Positions 1-8,028 of a stretch of 64,000 nt of DNA are shown here, piece by piece; position 1 is the first letter of the stretch, and every line of letters begins with the position of its first letter. The stretch spans positions 1 through 64,000 of the forward strand of contig NZ_JABJWC010000012.1 of assembly GCF_013155395.1 (NCBI RefSeq), given 5' to 3'. The position numbers were made by a program, and so were the translations under genes. The notes below the pieces were generated by a model. The model worked only from the letters and a program-made list of their open reading frames with translations, was not told where the DNA came from and did not search any database. Source of the DNA: Komagataeibacter melomenusus (GTDB lineage Bacteria; Pseudomonadota; Alphaproteobacteria; Acetobacterales; Acetobacteraceae).

Positions 1-33
1 GCCCCCTTCCCCCCACGCAGGATGCGGATACCC

Positions 34-1392
34 ATGCCTCACGGATCTGATACCTTTTCCTTCCTGCCTGCCAGCGCGCCAGCCTTCCGCGCCACGCCCC
101 GCGTCAGTACGCACGCGCCCGCCCTGTCGCGGGCCGATGGCATATCATGGCTGGTGGTGGCGGGGGCCGTGTTCAACCTGGTGCTGTGCTTCATCAACAC
201 CCGGCATGTCATCACCGTCCATAATTCGGAAATCGTGCTGTGCGAACTGTTCATCATTTTCCTCGCCTTCCTTGAAGTGCGCAACACCATCTCGCCCGCC
301 GTGGTGCGCATAACGGGCGTGATGGTGTGTTTCGAGGTGGGGGCCAAGCTCATCAATCCCGGCCTGGACATGAAGATCTTGCATGACCTGGCCATTGCCT
401 ATGTCTTCTACCAGCTAGGCACGCGTTCCACCCTGCGCGCGGGTGAGCGGACAATGTGGGTGATGATGGCGATCATCCTGTTCATCGGGTTTTTCGAACT
501 GATGTTCACCAACGTGTTCGGCATGGTGTTCGATGTCTGGACCTATTACGTGAACAAGGGCGTCATCGCCAGCACCACGGTCAATTACAGCAACACCAAC
601 CTCTTTATCAGCGGCAATCGCGGGGCTGCGGCGTCGCGCACGTTCTTCCAGTCCATCTTCGGCTCGCACCGCGTGTCCTCCGTCTTCCTTGAGCCGGATT
701 CACTGGGCAATTTCTCGGCCATCGGGTTTGCGTGGTGCCTGAGCACCCATCTCGGCTCGCGGCTGCGCCATGCGTGCCTGTTCTTCCTCTCCGCCCTGTG
801 CTTCGTGCTGGCGGATTCCCGCTTTGCGTCGGGCTGCACGGTGGCGATGGTGCTGTTGCGGCTGACCCCGCTGTACCGCTCGCGCTTCGTGGTGTTCGCC
901 ATGCCGGTGGCGGTGATGCTCGGCCTGATGATCCAGGGCGCCAACCACGAGATGCCGGGCATCCTGCCGTCCATCATCGGCGACAACTTCTCGGGCCGCC
1001 TGCTGTTTTCGGGCCGGCTGCTCGATTACTGGAACCTGCCGCAATGGTTCGCGCTCGCCCCCTCGCAGGTCTATACGGCGGATACGGGCTATGCCTACAT
1101 CATCAACAACCTTGGCCTGCCGCTGACCCTGTTCCTGCTGGCACTGTTCACCATGCACCCTGCCCACACCGAGGCCGCCGTGTCGATGAAGGCGATGATC
1201 TCGCTCTATTTCTCCACCTCGCTGTGCATCGGGGCCTCGGTCTTCACCATCAAGACGGCAGCGCTGCTGTGGTTCCTGTATGGCACGACCAACAGCATGA
1301 TCCCCATGGCAGAGACCGTGCGCCAGGCGCCCGAGCGCCTGAAAGCCTTTCGCTTCAACCGCTTCTCCCCTTCAGCGGAGCATGTGACATGA
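34..1392 (+). CDS. Polytopic membrane protein, candidate exopolysaccharide polymerase (GumE/Wzy-like)
   Basis: This 452-residue protein is dominated by hydrophobic segments from about residue 35 to 420, with a short hydrophilic N-terminus and a basic C-terminal tail. Such a layout fits an inner-membrane polymerase or ligase that joins repeat units of an exported polysaccharide; GumE of the xanthan pathway is the nearest functional model I can suggest. The assignment rests on topology and context: the next genes are a secreted glycanase and the dTDP-rhamnose genes rmlC and rmlD. I chose the ATG at 34, preceded by CGGA at 5 bases; an in-frame ATG at 22 has no room for a ribosome binding site. 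The stop overlaps the next start by ATGA, so the two genes are translationally coupled. Polymerase specificity is inferred, not seen. Confidence 0.6.
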   Translation: MPHGSDTFSFLPASAPAFRATPRVSTHAPALSRADGISWLVVAGAVFNLVLCFINTRHVITVHNSEIVLCELFIIFLAFLEVRNTISPAVVRITGVMVCFEVGAKLINPGLDMKILHDLAIAYVFYQLGTRSTLRAGERTMWVMMAIILFIGFFELMFTNVFGMVFDVWTYYVNKGVIASTTVNYSNTNLFISGNRGAAASRTFFQSIFGSHRVSSVFLEPDSLGNFSAIGFAWCLSTHLGSRLRHACLFFLSALCFVLADSRFASGCTVAMVLLRLTPLYRSRFVVFAMPVAVMLGLMIQGANHEMPGILPSIIGDNFSGRLLFSGRLLDYWNLPQWFALAPSQVYTADTGYAYIINNLGLPLTLFLLALFTMHPAHTEAAVSMKAMISLYFSTSLCIGASVFTIKTAALLWFLYGTTNSMIPMAETVRQAPERLKAFRFNRFSPSAEHVT

Positions 1393-2411
1393 CAGCTTTC
1401 CCTTCTTCCCCGCGCTGGCCCGCCTGGGTGCTGGGCGCCCTTGCGGGGGGCGGGCTTGCACTGGCCGCTCCGGCAACTGCCCAGACCTATCGGGGCGTGA
1501 ACCTTGCGGGCGCGGCCTATTCCTCCAACAAGCTGCCGGGGCGCTACGGGTATGATTATCTCTACCCCAAGCCGGCGGAGGTGGATTACTTCACGCAGGC
1601 GGGCATGAACACCTTCCGCCTGTCGGTGCTGTGGGAGCGGCTGCAACCCACGCTGAGCGGCCCGCTTGATGAAAAGGAACTCCAGCGCGTCAGCCAGTTC
1701 ATTGCCTACGCGCAGGCCCATAATGCCGCGACCGTGCTCGACATCCACAATTACGGGCGCTACCGGGGGCAGGAAGTGGGTACGCCCGGCGTGCCTGACG
1801 CGGCCTTCGCCGATCTGTGGGCGCGGCTGACGCAGGCTTTTGGCAATAACACCCATGTCCTGTTCGGCCTGATGAACGAGCCGCAGCAGCATGACGCGGG
1901 TGCCTGGAAGGACGCCGTGCAGGCCGCGATTGATGCCATACGCAAGGCAGGTGGCCACAACCTGATCCTGGTGCCCGGCATTGGCTGGGATGGCGGGCAC
2001 AGCTTTGCCAAACTCAACGGCCCGGCCTTAAGCCAGCTCCATGACCCCGATAACAAGCTGCTCTATGAAGTACATGAATATTTCGATGCCGATGCCTCGG
2101 GCACCAAAGCCGACTGCATTGCGCCCGACAAGGCGGTTGACCGCCTGCGCCCGTTTACCGACTGGCTGCATGCCAACCATGCCCGCGGCTTTCTGGGGGA
2201 GTTCGGGGTCAGCCGCCAGCCCGAATGCGTGAAACTGCTCGACCCCATCCTGTCGCACCTGCGCGACAACGCCGATGTATGGACCGGATGGACCTATTGG
2301 GCGGCAGGCCCGCTCTGGGGCAACTATATGTTTACCCTTGAGCCCGACCATGGTACCGACCGCCCGCAGATGACGGCTATCAGGCCCTTTCTTGCAGGTG
2401 GCACGCACTGA
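1389..2411 (+). CDS. Secreted glycoside hydrolase family 5 (cellulase-like)
   Basis: A 340-residue GH5 enzyme with an N-terminal signal peptide (hydrophobic core at residues 12-29, likely cleavage near 31). The GH5 signatures are present: the acid/base glutamate in LMNEP (E164), the nucleophile glutamate in GEFG (E271), the conserved H120 before NYG and the HEY motif near 229-231. Family members cleave beta-1,4-glucans or related beta-glycans. Its position between a putative polymerase and rhamnose genes suggests trimming, release or turnover of the exported polysaccharide rather than growth on plant cellulose; that role is inferred. The ATG at 1389 overlaps the upstream stop by four bases. 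A longer in-frame reading open from 732 runs antiparallel in frame to the polymerase gene and is not used because it would bury the signal peptide. Confidence 0.88.
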   Translation: MTAFPSSPRWPAWVLGALAGGGLALAAPATAQTYRGVNLAGAAYSSNKLPGRYGYDYLYPKPAEVDYFTQAGMNTFRLSVLWERLQPTLSGPLDEKELQRVSQFIAYAQAHNAATVLDIHNYGRYRGQEVGTPGVPDAAFADLWARLTQAFGNNTHVLFGLMNEPQQHDAGAWKDAVQAAIDAIRKAGGHNLILVPGIGWDGGHSFAKLNGPALSQLHDPDNKLLYEVHEYFDADASGTKADCIAPDKAVDRLRPFTDWLHANHARGFLGEFGVSRQPECVKLLDPILSHLRDNADVWTGWTYWAAGPLWGNYMFTLEPDHGTDRPQMTAIRPFLAGGTH

Positions 2412-2455
2412 CCATTGATTGCAACGGCCATAACCGGAATTTCAGGAGCCCTTTC

Positions 2456-3013
2456 ATGGATATAAAGACCTTCAACATCGCGGGCATGATGCTGATCACC
2501 CCGCCGCGCTTTGGCGATGATCGTGGTTATTTTTCCGAAACCTTCAATGCCGCCCGCATGAAGGAAGCCGGCATTACCGACACGTTCGTGCAGGACAATC
2601 ACAGCCTGTCGCGCCAGCGCGGCGTGGTGCGTGGGCTGCACTGCCAGCTGCCGCCCCACGCACAGGGCAAGCTGGTGCGCTGCACGCGCGGCAGCATATG
2701 GGATGTGGGGGTGGATATCCGCACCGGCTCGCCCACCTTTGGCCAGTGGGTGGGCGTGACCCTGTCGGAAGAAAATGGTTCGCAGCTCTGGATTCCGCCC
2801 GGCTTCCTGCACGGGTTCTGCACATTGAGCGAAAATGCCGAAGTGCAGTACAAATGCACCGACCTGTGGAACCGCGAATGCGAGCGCTCGGTGCGGTGGG
2901 ATGACCCGCTGCTCAACATTGAATGGCCGGTGGCCCCCGGTGCGGCCATCCTGTCGGCCAAGGATGCGGCGGCGGAGGCGTTCTCCAACGTCAATGACTG
3001 GTTTCACGTCTAG
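2456..3013 (+). CDS. rmlC: dTDP-4-dehydrorhamnose 3,5-epimerase
   Basis: A 185-residue RmlC (RfbC) protein, the normal family length. It epimerises C3 and C5 of dTDP-4-keto-6-deoxy-glucose in the cytoplasm, step three of dTDP-L-rhamnose synthesis. The cupin-fold signature VRGLH carries the catalytic base H62, and the conserved tyrosine lies in VQYKC (Y132). The start ATG follows AGGAG at 8 bases. rmlD follows 48 bases downstream, so both are probably on one transcript with the polymerase and glycanase. rmlA and rmlB are not in the window and presumably lie upstream of position 1. The product would feed rhamnose into the exopolysaccharide made by this locus. Confidence 0.95.
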   Translation: MDIKTFNIAGMMLITPPRFGDDRGYFSETFNAARMKEAGITDTFVQDNHSLSRQRGVVRGLHCQLPPHAQGKLVRCTRGSIWDVGVDIRTGSPTFGQWVGVTLSEENGSQLWIPPGFLHGFCTLSENAEVQYKCTDLWNRECERSVRWDDPLLNIEWPVAPGAAILSAKDAAAEAFSNVNDWFHV

Positions 3014-3061
3014 AACGCCCCTTACCCATCCTTTCCTCCCGCAAGAAGAAAAAAGCTCACG

Positions 3062-3949
3062 ATGCAGAAATCGATCCTGGTCACCGGCGGCAGCGGCCAG
3101 CTTGCCAGCGCCCTTGCCGCCCAAGGCAATGTAAAACGGGCTGGCCGCCCCGGCTTTGATTTTGAGCGGCCCGACACGATTGATGCCGCCTTCCGCGCGG
3201 CAGACCCCTCCTTTGTGGTCAACGCCGCCGCGTGGACCGCCGTTGACGCCGCCGAGACCCACGAGGCGGAAGCCGAACGCGCCAACAATACCGGCCCCGC
3301 CCATCTGGCCGCCCTGTGCCATGAACGGGGCATTCCCTTCATCCACATCTCGACCGACTACGTTTTCAGCGGCGACAAGGGCAGCCCCTATGTCGAGACC
3401 GACCCGGTTGATCCGCGCTCGGTCTATGGCCGCACCAAGGCGGAAGGCGAGCAGGCCGTGCTCGCGGCCCACCCCGGCAGCATCATCCTGCGCACGGCCT
3501 GGGTCTATTCGCCCTATAACCGCAATTTCGTGCGCACCATGGTCAACGCTGCCGCCCAGCGCCCGGTACTGCGCGTGGTCAGCGACCAGATCGGCAACCC
3601 CACCAGCGCCGACCAGTTGGCCGATGTGATTTTCAGGATCATCGCCCGCATTGAGGAAAATGGCTGGAAAGACGAATATGCCGGTATTTTCCATGCCGTG
3701 GGCGAAGGGGCTACGAGCTGGTACGAACTGGCCCGCACCGCCATCGCCGCCGCTGCCCGCCGGGGCAACCCGCTGCCCGAGATCGAGCCGATCACCACGG
3801 CGGACTGGCCCACACCAGCGCGCAGGCCGCCCGATGCAAGGCTGGACTGCACGCGCCTCAAGCAGGTCTTTGGCTGCGCGCCCGGCCCGTGGGCGCCGGA
3901 GGTGGACCGGGTTGTGGACGAGATCATGAAGCAGGAACAACAGGGATAA
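3062..3949 (+). CDS. rmlD: dTDP-4-dehydrorhamnose reductase
   Basis: A 295-residue short-chain dehydrogenase of the RmlD type, which uses NAD(P)H to reduce dTDP-4-keto-L-rhamnose to dTDP-L-rhamnose. The nucleotide-binding glycine-rich motif GGSGQL is at residues 9-14, and the STDYVFSG signature at 97-104 and catalytic YxxxK (Y122, K126) are intact. The gene follows rmlC by 48 bases. Its stop is followed immediately by a long palindromic repeat (3950-4025) that probably ends the transcript. Together with rmlC it completes the last two steps of dTDP-rhamnose synthesis. Confidence 0.95.
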   Translation: MQKSILVTGGSGQLASALAAQGNVKRAGRPGFDFERPDTIDAAFRAADPSFVVNAAAWTAVDAAETHEAEAERANNTGPAHLAALCHERGIPFIHISTDYVFSGDKGSPYVETDPVDPRSVYGRTKAEGEQAVLAAHPGSIILRTAWVYSPYNRNFVRTMVNAAAQRPVLRVVSDQIGNPTSADQLADVIFRIIARIEENGWKDEYAGIFHAVGEGATSWYELARTAIAAAARRGNPLPEIEPITTADWPTPARRPPDARLDCTRLKQVFGCAPGPWAPEVDRVVDEIMKQEQQG

Positions 3950-4025
3950 AAGTTTTTGGGTGCCGCCTTTTTTCAAAAAGGTGGCATTCTTCGAAGCTTT
4001 TTGAAAAAAGCTTCACCAAAAACTT
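3950..4025. repeat. Palindromic intergenic repeat, copy 1 (two-hairpin cruciform)
   Basis: Outer arms AAGTTTTTGG (3950-3959) and CCAAAAACTT (4016-4025) enclose two inner hairpins: 3961-3986, built on GCCGCC and GGTGGC, and 3993-4014, built on GAAGCTTTTT. It starts right after the rmlD stop and likely acts as a terminator. Related elements occur at 4040-4113, 7965-8015 and 12379-12416. Confidence 0.8.
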
Positions 4026-4039
4026 CCTTATGATTACTG

Positions 4040-4113
4040 GATGTTTTCCGGGCTAACTTTCAAGCAATCTCCTGGAAAACATCGCCTTTTAAAAAGGCGA
4101 CACCCGGAAACAT
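4040..4113. repeat. Palindromic intergenic repeat, copy 2
   Basis: The arm GATGTTTTCCGGG at 4040-4052 pairs with CCCGGAAACATC at 4102-4113, and an inner hairpin TCGCCTTTT / AAAAGGCGA lies at 4082-4100. The architecture and the GCCTTT core match copy 1. It sits downstream of the convergent gene at 4133-5044 and probably terminates it. Confidence 0.7.
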
Positions 4114-4132
4114 CTTATATATTCAGGAAATA

Positions 4133-5044
4133 CTACAGACCACCCCGGGCTATTTGCAGCCTCTGGATCGCGCGCGCAAGGGCTGCACGGTAAAGCTGCC
4201 AGCGTGATACCGCACCGGGAAAGCGCCTGAGTTCTCGCCGCAAATGACTACCGGGCATGAAGTAATGCCGCACGAAATGCGTCTGCCGCAGCAGGCTGGC
4301 AATATAACGCTTCTGGTCCAGAACCGGGTGCACGAATGTATGCCCCCCCGCAGGCAGCACCAGATCGGCCTCGAGAATGGGCGGGAACCATGTATAGCGC
4401 GAGACATCGCCATACCGGCCCAGCGGCACGAAATTGAGCCCGGCCTTTTCTATTTCCGATGCGACGAAAGCCTCACCAAGCGGCCAGAATTTGATTCCCG
4501 CCCCCGGCGCCGACATGGCGCGCCGCCGCGCCGCGAGATGCATGAGCGCACGGCTGGAAAAAAAGGAAATGCAGTTGAGCGAAGCCCGCAACTGCCCATC
4601 GGGGTAGATCCCGGCATGAAACGCCGTCCAGTACCATGACAGGTCCGCCACGATGGGATGCGCGACGAAATCGGCGTCGTCCGCGATCATGTCAGCAAGC
4701 AGGCGGCTGCCATTGCCACCGATGCAGGCGTCATATTCAACAAACAGATAATACGCGTACTCAGGAATGCGGGCCTGTACCTGATAATGGGTATAATCGG
4801 CATTCCACCACAGCAGGCTGCCTTTTTCAAAACGGTTGGCAAACCCAGCGTCCACCATATCGGCATTGCAGGTGCGCAATACATTGGGGTGCGCAATAGT
4901 GCCCGCAAAGCCGCCCGTCTCGTCAATGGAAACAAAAATGTCCGTATCCGGAAAAGTGGCCTGCAGGCGCTGCAACTGGCGCTGCACGAAACTGTCCCAT
5001 GCATAGGTTTTCAGTACAATAGCGCATGTTCGTGCGGCGGTCAT
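4133..5044 (-). CDS. Uncharacterised protein, possible glycosyltransferase
   Basis: A 303-residue soluble protein with no signal peptide. I do not recognise the family with certainty. The N-terminal half alternates hydrophobic strands and helices, and a motif LFVEYDACIGG near residue 107 resembles the acidic metal/nucleotide-binding site of GT-A glycosyltransferases. The C-terminal half is rich in Trp, Tyr and Arg, with a basic tail. It lies between the rhamnose genes and a sugar aminotransferase, on the opposite strand to both, which supports a role in glycan assembly but does not prove it. It is transcribed divergently from the aminotransferase across a 330-base AT-rich gap. Confidence 0.45.
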   Translation of the reverse strand: MTAARTCAIVLKTYAWDSFVQRQLQRLQATFPDTDIFVSIDETGGFAGTIAHPNVLRTCNADMVDAGFANRFEKGSLLWWNADYTHYQVQARIPEYAYYLFVEYDACIGGNGSRLLADMIADDADFVAHPIVADLSWYWTAFHAGIYPDGQLRASLNCISFFSSRALMHLAARRRAMSAPGAGIKFWPLGEAFVASEIEKAGLNFVPLGRYGDVSRYTWFPPILEADLVLPAGGHTFVHPVLDQKRYIASLLRQTHFVRHYFMPGSHLRRELRRFPGAVSRWQLYRAALARAIQRLQIARGGL

Positions 5045-5374
5045 GTCGGTCGCGATCCCTGATTCATGTGCATTATGACCTAAATTGGCTGAAGGATATT
5101 CCGGTTTTCCTGTTTTTCATGAATATGTCCTATAGGGAAAAACACTGGTCGTTTTTTTTCGATGCATGAATTTTTATTTTCTTTTTCATTTATCGTATAC
5201 TTTGCTCATACATGAGATCACATGAACGTGTGGTAAACGATATGCCTCTGTGCGCGTTAAAAATGTACATGGTATGTAATTTTGCAAGCACCCTGGCATC
5301 CGATGGTACCTAGGGTGCGGCAATCAGAACAATACTTGTACTACTCACCGAATTCAGTGAATCGGAATGTGAAA
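5045..5374. promoter_or_regulatory. AT-rich divergent intergenic region
   Basis: These 330 bases separate two divergent genes and are much more AT-rich than their surroundings, so they probably hold both promoters. A TATACT hexamer at 5196-5201 could be a -10 box for the aminotransferase gene. I see no convincing ORF, RNA or operator here. Confidence 0.35.
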
Positions 5375-6532
5375 ATGACAGAAATGTCGCTCCCGGAAAT
5401 ATCGTTCATCCGTTCCAACATTCCGAAGATCAGCCAGTTATCCGAGAGCGTCATCGCAATGGAAAACTCGGGCATCTATACCAATTATGGCCCGATCAAC
5501 CAGAAGTTCGAAAAACGCCTCGTCGAGCAGATGTTCGGCGGCGTGGGCCAGTGCGTAACGGTGTGCAACGCCACGATCGGCCTCATGATGGCGCTCAAAT
5601 ATGTCACGCGCCACACCAGTCCTGAGCGCCAGCGCTATATCATCATGCCATCCTTTACCTTTGCCGCGGCGGCGCATGCCGTATTGTGGGCAGGCTTCGT
5701 GCCGCTCCTGTGTGATATCGACCCGCAGGACTGGATGGCATCGCATGATGCCGAACAGGCACTATTACAACAGTACAAAGGCCAGGTTGCGGCAATATTT
5801 CCCTATGCCACCTTCGGCAATGCTGCCGATATGGCATACTATACGGAACTCGAAAGGCACACGGGCATTCCCGTCGTGATTGATGCCGCAGCCTCACTTG
5901 GCGCGCGCGACAGCCAGGGCCGTGGCTTTGGCCAGGGCTCGCCGCATGCCATCATCTGTTCGCTTCACGCTACAAAAACCATGGGGATTGGTGAAGGCGG
6001 TTTCATTTACGCCAACAACCCCGAGATGATCGAAGCCCTGCGGGCCATGGGCAATTTCGGTTTTGGCCAGGTCCGCCATGCCACCATGCCGGGCCTCAAT
6101 TCCAAACTGCCTGAAATCGGGGCGCTGCTGGCCCTGTCGGGGCTGGAACAGCTTGATGCCGTGGTCGAGAAAAAATGCAGCATCGAACGACTGTATTACG
6201 ACCTGCTGCCCGAGTTCACGTTCCAGCGCCCGCGCGGCACGCGCACGGCCTATCAGTTCCTGCCCGTGCGCCTGCCCGCGCAGTACGCCCCGCACCGCCG
6301 CGCCATACTTGAGCGCATGAAGCAAAGGCGCATTGGCACTTCCACCTATTTCTCGCCCCATCTGCATGAACAGAGCTATTTCGCCGCCAATAGCGTGGCG
6401 GGCGACCTCAGTGCGACCACAGCGCTGGCCGCATCCATCGTGTCGCTGCCGCTATGGCATGAAATGACCCCTGAAATGGTGCATTACGTGTGCCGCGAAT
6501 TCAGGGCCGCCTGCCATGCCCAGATTGTCTGA
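5375..6532 (+). CDS. DegT/DnrJ/EryC1/StrS family PLP-dependent sugar aminotransferase
   Basis: A 385-residue aminotransferase of the family that aminates nucleotide-linked keto-sugars. The PLP lysine lies in SLHATKTMGIGEGG (K201 from the chosen start), a close variant of the SFHATK...EGG signature of 4-keto-6-deoxy-sugar aminotransferases, and the aspartate contacting the pyridine nitrogen is in VVIDAAASLG (D170). The frame is open from a TTG at 5282, but the first 31 residues have no family character; the ATG at 5375 follows CGGAA at suitable spacing. The likely substrate is a dTDP- or UDP-keto-sugar, giving an amino sugar for a surface glycan; the exact sugar cannot be read. The FAD oxidoreductase follows 44 bases downstream. 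Confidence 0.85.
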   Translation: MTEMSLPEISFIRSNIPKISQLSESVIAMENSGIYTNYGPINQKFEKRLVEQMFGGVGQCVTVCNATIGLMMALKYVTRHTSPERQRYIIMPSFTFAAAAHAVLWAGFVPLLCDIDPQDWMASHDAEQALLQQYKGQVAAIFPYATFGNAADMAYYTELERHTGIPVVIDAAASLGARDSQGRGFGQGSPHAIICSLHATKTMGIGEGGFIYANNPEMIEALRAMGNFGFGQVRHATMPGLNSKLPEIGALLALSGLEQLDAVVEKKCSIERLYYDLLPEFTFQRPRGTRTAYQFLPVRLPAQYAPHRRAILERMKQRRIGTSTYFSPHLHEQSYFAANSVAGDLSATTALAASIVSLPLWHEMTPEMVHYVCREFRAACHAQIV

Positions 6533-6576
6533 GCCCCCGTCGTTCCTTCCCACCACGGAAAACGGACCCATGCCCC

Positions 6577-7959
6577 ATGTCCACCCACGCGACAACGCCC
6601 ATCCTCATTGCTGGCGGCGGCCCCGCGGGCATTGCCATCCTGCTCGCCGCCTCACGCATCGGCCAGTTACCCCACCTCCTTGATGCTGGCGTGACCCTGG
6701 TTGAACAGGGCAGCACGATCGGCTCCGGCATGCTGGGGCGCTATGTCATCAACTCCGACAGCGCGGCGGAAACCTTTGTCGATGCGATTACAGCCAACCC
6801 CGTGCCGGAACTTGCCCGCCTGACCCACCACCCGCTGGTGGAAATGATCCGCAGCCAGGGCCGGCAGCCCCTGCCGCTGCGCATCGTGGCGGATTTTCTC
6901 AATGTAGTGGGCCATGTGCTGACCGGGATCATCGCAGCCCACCCCGCCTCCCGCCTGCTCACCGGCTGGCGGCTTGAAACCCTGACCCGGCAGCAAGATG
7001 GCAGTTGGCTGGCCGATCTTGCCACGACCCGCGGGGCCCGCAGCCAGCAGGTGGTTGCGGGCAAGGTGGTGCTGGCCCTTGGCGCCTGCCAGCCCGAAGC
7101 ACGCCTTTATACCGAGAACGTGGCAGGCCGCCCCCTGCTGCCGCGTTATGCGGGGCGTGTCGTGCAATCCGATGCCCTGCTGGCGCCCGAAGGCATGCCC
7201 ACGCTGCGCGCCATGCTGGCGGGATGCGAAAAACCCAGGATCACCATTATCGGCGGCGCCAGCAGCGCCCTGTCATCGGCCAATGTCATTCTGCGCGACA
7301 TGGGCGAGCGGATCGCGCCGGGGCACCTGACGCTTCTGCACCAGTCCCGGCTCAAGCTGTTCTACCGCACGGCGGAGGAAGCAAAAGCGGACGGGTATGC
7401 CGATTTTACTGACAGCGACATCTGCCCGGTCAGCCAGTTCGTGCATCGCTTTGGTGGCCTGCGTTATGATTCGCGCAACCTGGCCATGCGCCTGCTGGGC
7501 ATTGCCGGCGCCCCGCCCGAGCCGCGCCTGCACGCGCTGCAAATGACGCCCGACAATACAGCGCAGATACAGCACATTCTCGATCATTCCGATGCCATCA
7601 TCGCCTGTCTTGGCTACAGCCCGCGCCGCGTGCGCGTGCGCGACGCGCTTGGCCAGCCCATCGCCCTTGCGGCAGACCAGCCCCATGGCGCCCTGACCGG
7701 GCCGAACTGCGGCATTCTCGATCAGGCGGGGCACGAAATTGCGGGCCTGTTTGGCATTGGCCTTGCCTCGGGCTTCAGGCCATCGGGGGCCATGGGGGGG
7801 GAAGCCAGCTTCCGCGGGCAGGTCAACAGCCTGTGGCTGTGGCAGAACGCCATCGGGGAGCGGATCCTGACGCATATCCTGCCCCTTTCGGCGCGTGCGC
7901 CTTCCTCTCCCGTGCCGGCGCGCCCGTTCGACCTCGCACGCGGGCATGTACATCTTTGA
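6577..7959 (+). CDS. FAD/NAD(P)-binding oxidoreductase
   Basis: A 460-residue flavoprotein. An N-terminal Rossmann dinucleotide motif ILIAGGGPAG lies near residue 9, and a second glycine-rich motif, TIIGGASSALSS, near 222 would bind NAD(P)H. This two-site arrangement is typical of flavin monooxygenases and lysine/ornithine hydroxylase-like enzymes, but the substrate is not evident. The C-terminus holds a GLASGFRPSG segment typical of an FAD-closing helix. I use the ATG at 6577; an open frame from 6490 overlaps the aminotransferase gene and adds residues without family features. Being cotranscribed with a sugar aminotransferase, it might oxidise an amino sugar or its nucleotide, which is inference only. 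Confidence 0.7.
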   Translation: MSTHATTPILIAGGGPAGIAILLAASRIGQLPHLLDAGVTLVEQGSTIGSGMLGRYVINSDSAAETFVDAITANPVPELARLTHHPLVEMIRSQGRQPLPLRIVADFLNVVGHVLTGIIAAHPASRLLTGWRLETLTRQQDGSWLADLATTRGARSQQVVAGKVVLALGACQPEARLYTENVAGRPLLPRYAGRVVQSDALLAPEGMPTLRAMLAGCEKPRITIIGGASSALSSANVILRDMGERIAPGHLTLLHQSRLKLFYRTAEEAKADGYADFTDSDICPVSQFVHRFGGLRYDSRNLAMRLLGIAGAPPEPRLHALQMTPDNTAQIQHILDHSDAIIACLGYSPRRVRVRDALGQPIALAADQPHGALTGPNCGILDQAGHEIAGLFGIGLASGFRPSGAMGGEASFRGQVNSLWLWQNAIGERILTHILPLSARAPSSPVPARPFDLARGHVHL

Positions 7960-7964
7960 AAATA

Positions 7965-8015
7965 AAAGTTTCTAACAACGTCGCCTTTTTGAATAAAGGC
8001 GACACCCAAAAACGT
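7965..8015. repeat. Palindromic intergenic repeat, copy 3 (bidirectional terminator)
   Basis: The stem GTCGCCTTT (7980-7988) pairs with AAAGGCGAC (7995-8003), flanked by AAAGTTTCT and CCCAAAAACGTC, as in the copies after rmlD. It lies between two convergent genes and probably terminates both. Confidence 0.75.
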
Positions 8016-8028
8016 CTTTACTTCAGGT

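Noticed and set aside
732-1388. Long upstream extension of the GH5 reading frame
   Set aside because: It overlaps the polymerase gene in another frame, would bury the signal peptide, and the ATG at 1389 has normal coupling.
2324-3976. A 550-codon minus-strand open frame over rmlC and rmlD
   Set aside because: Both plus-strand genes have intact catalytic motifs and ribosome binding sites; the antisense frame is His/Gly/Arg-rich, as expected from a high-GC shadow.
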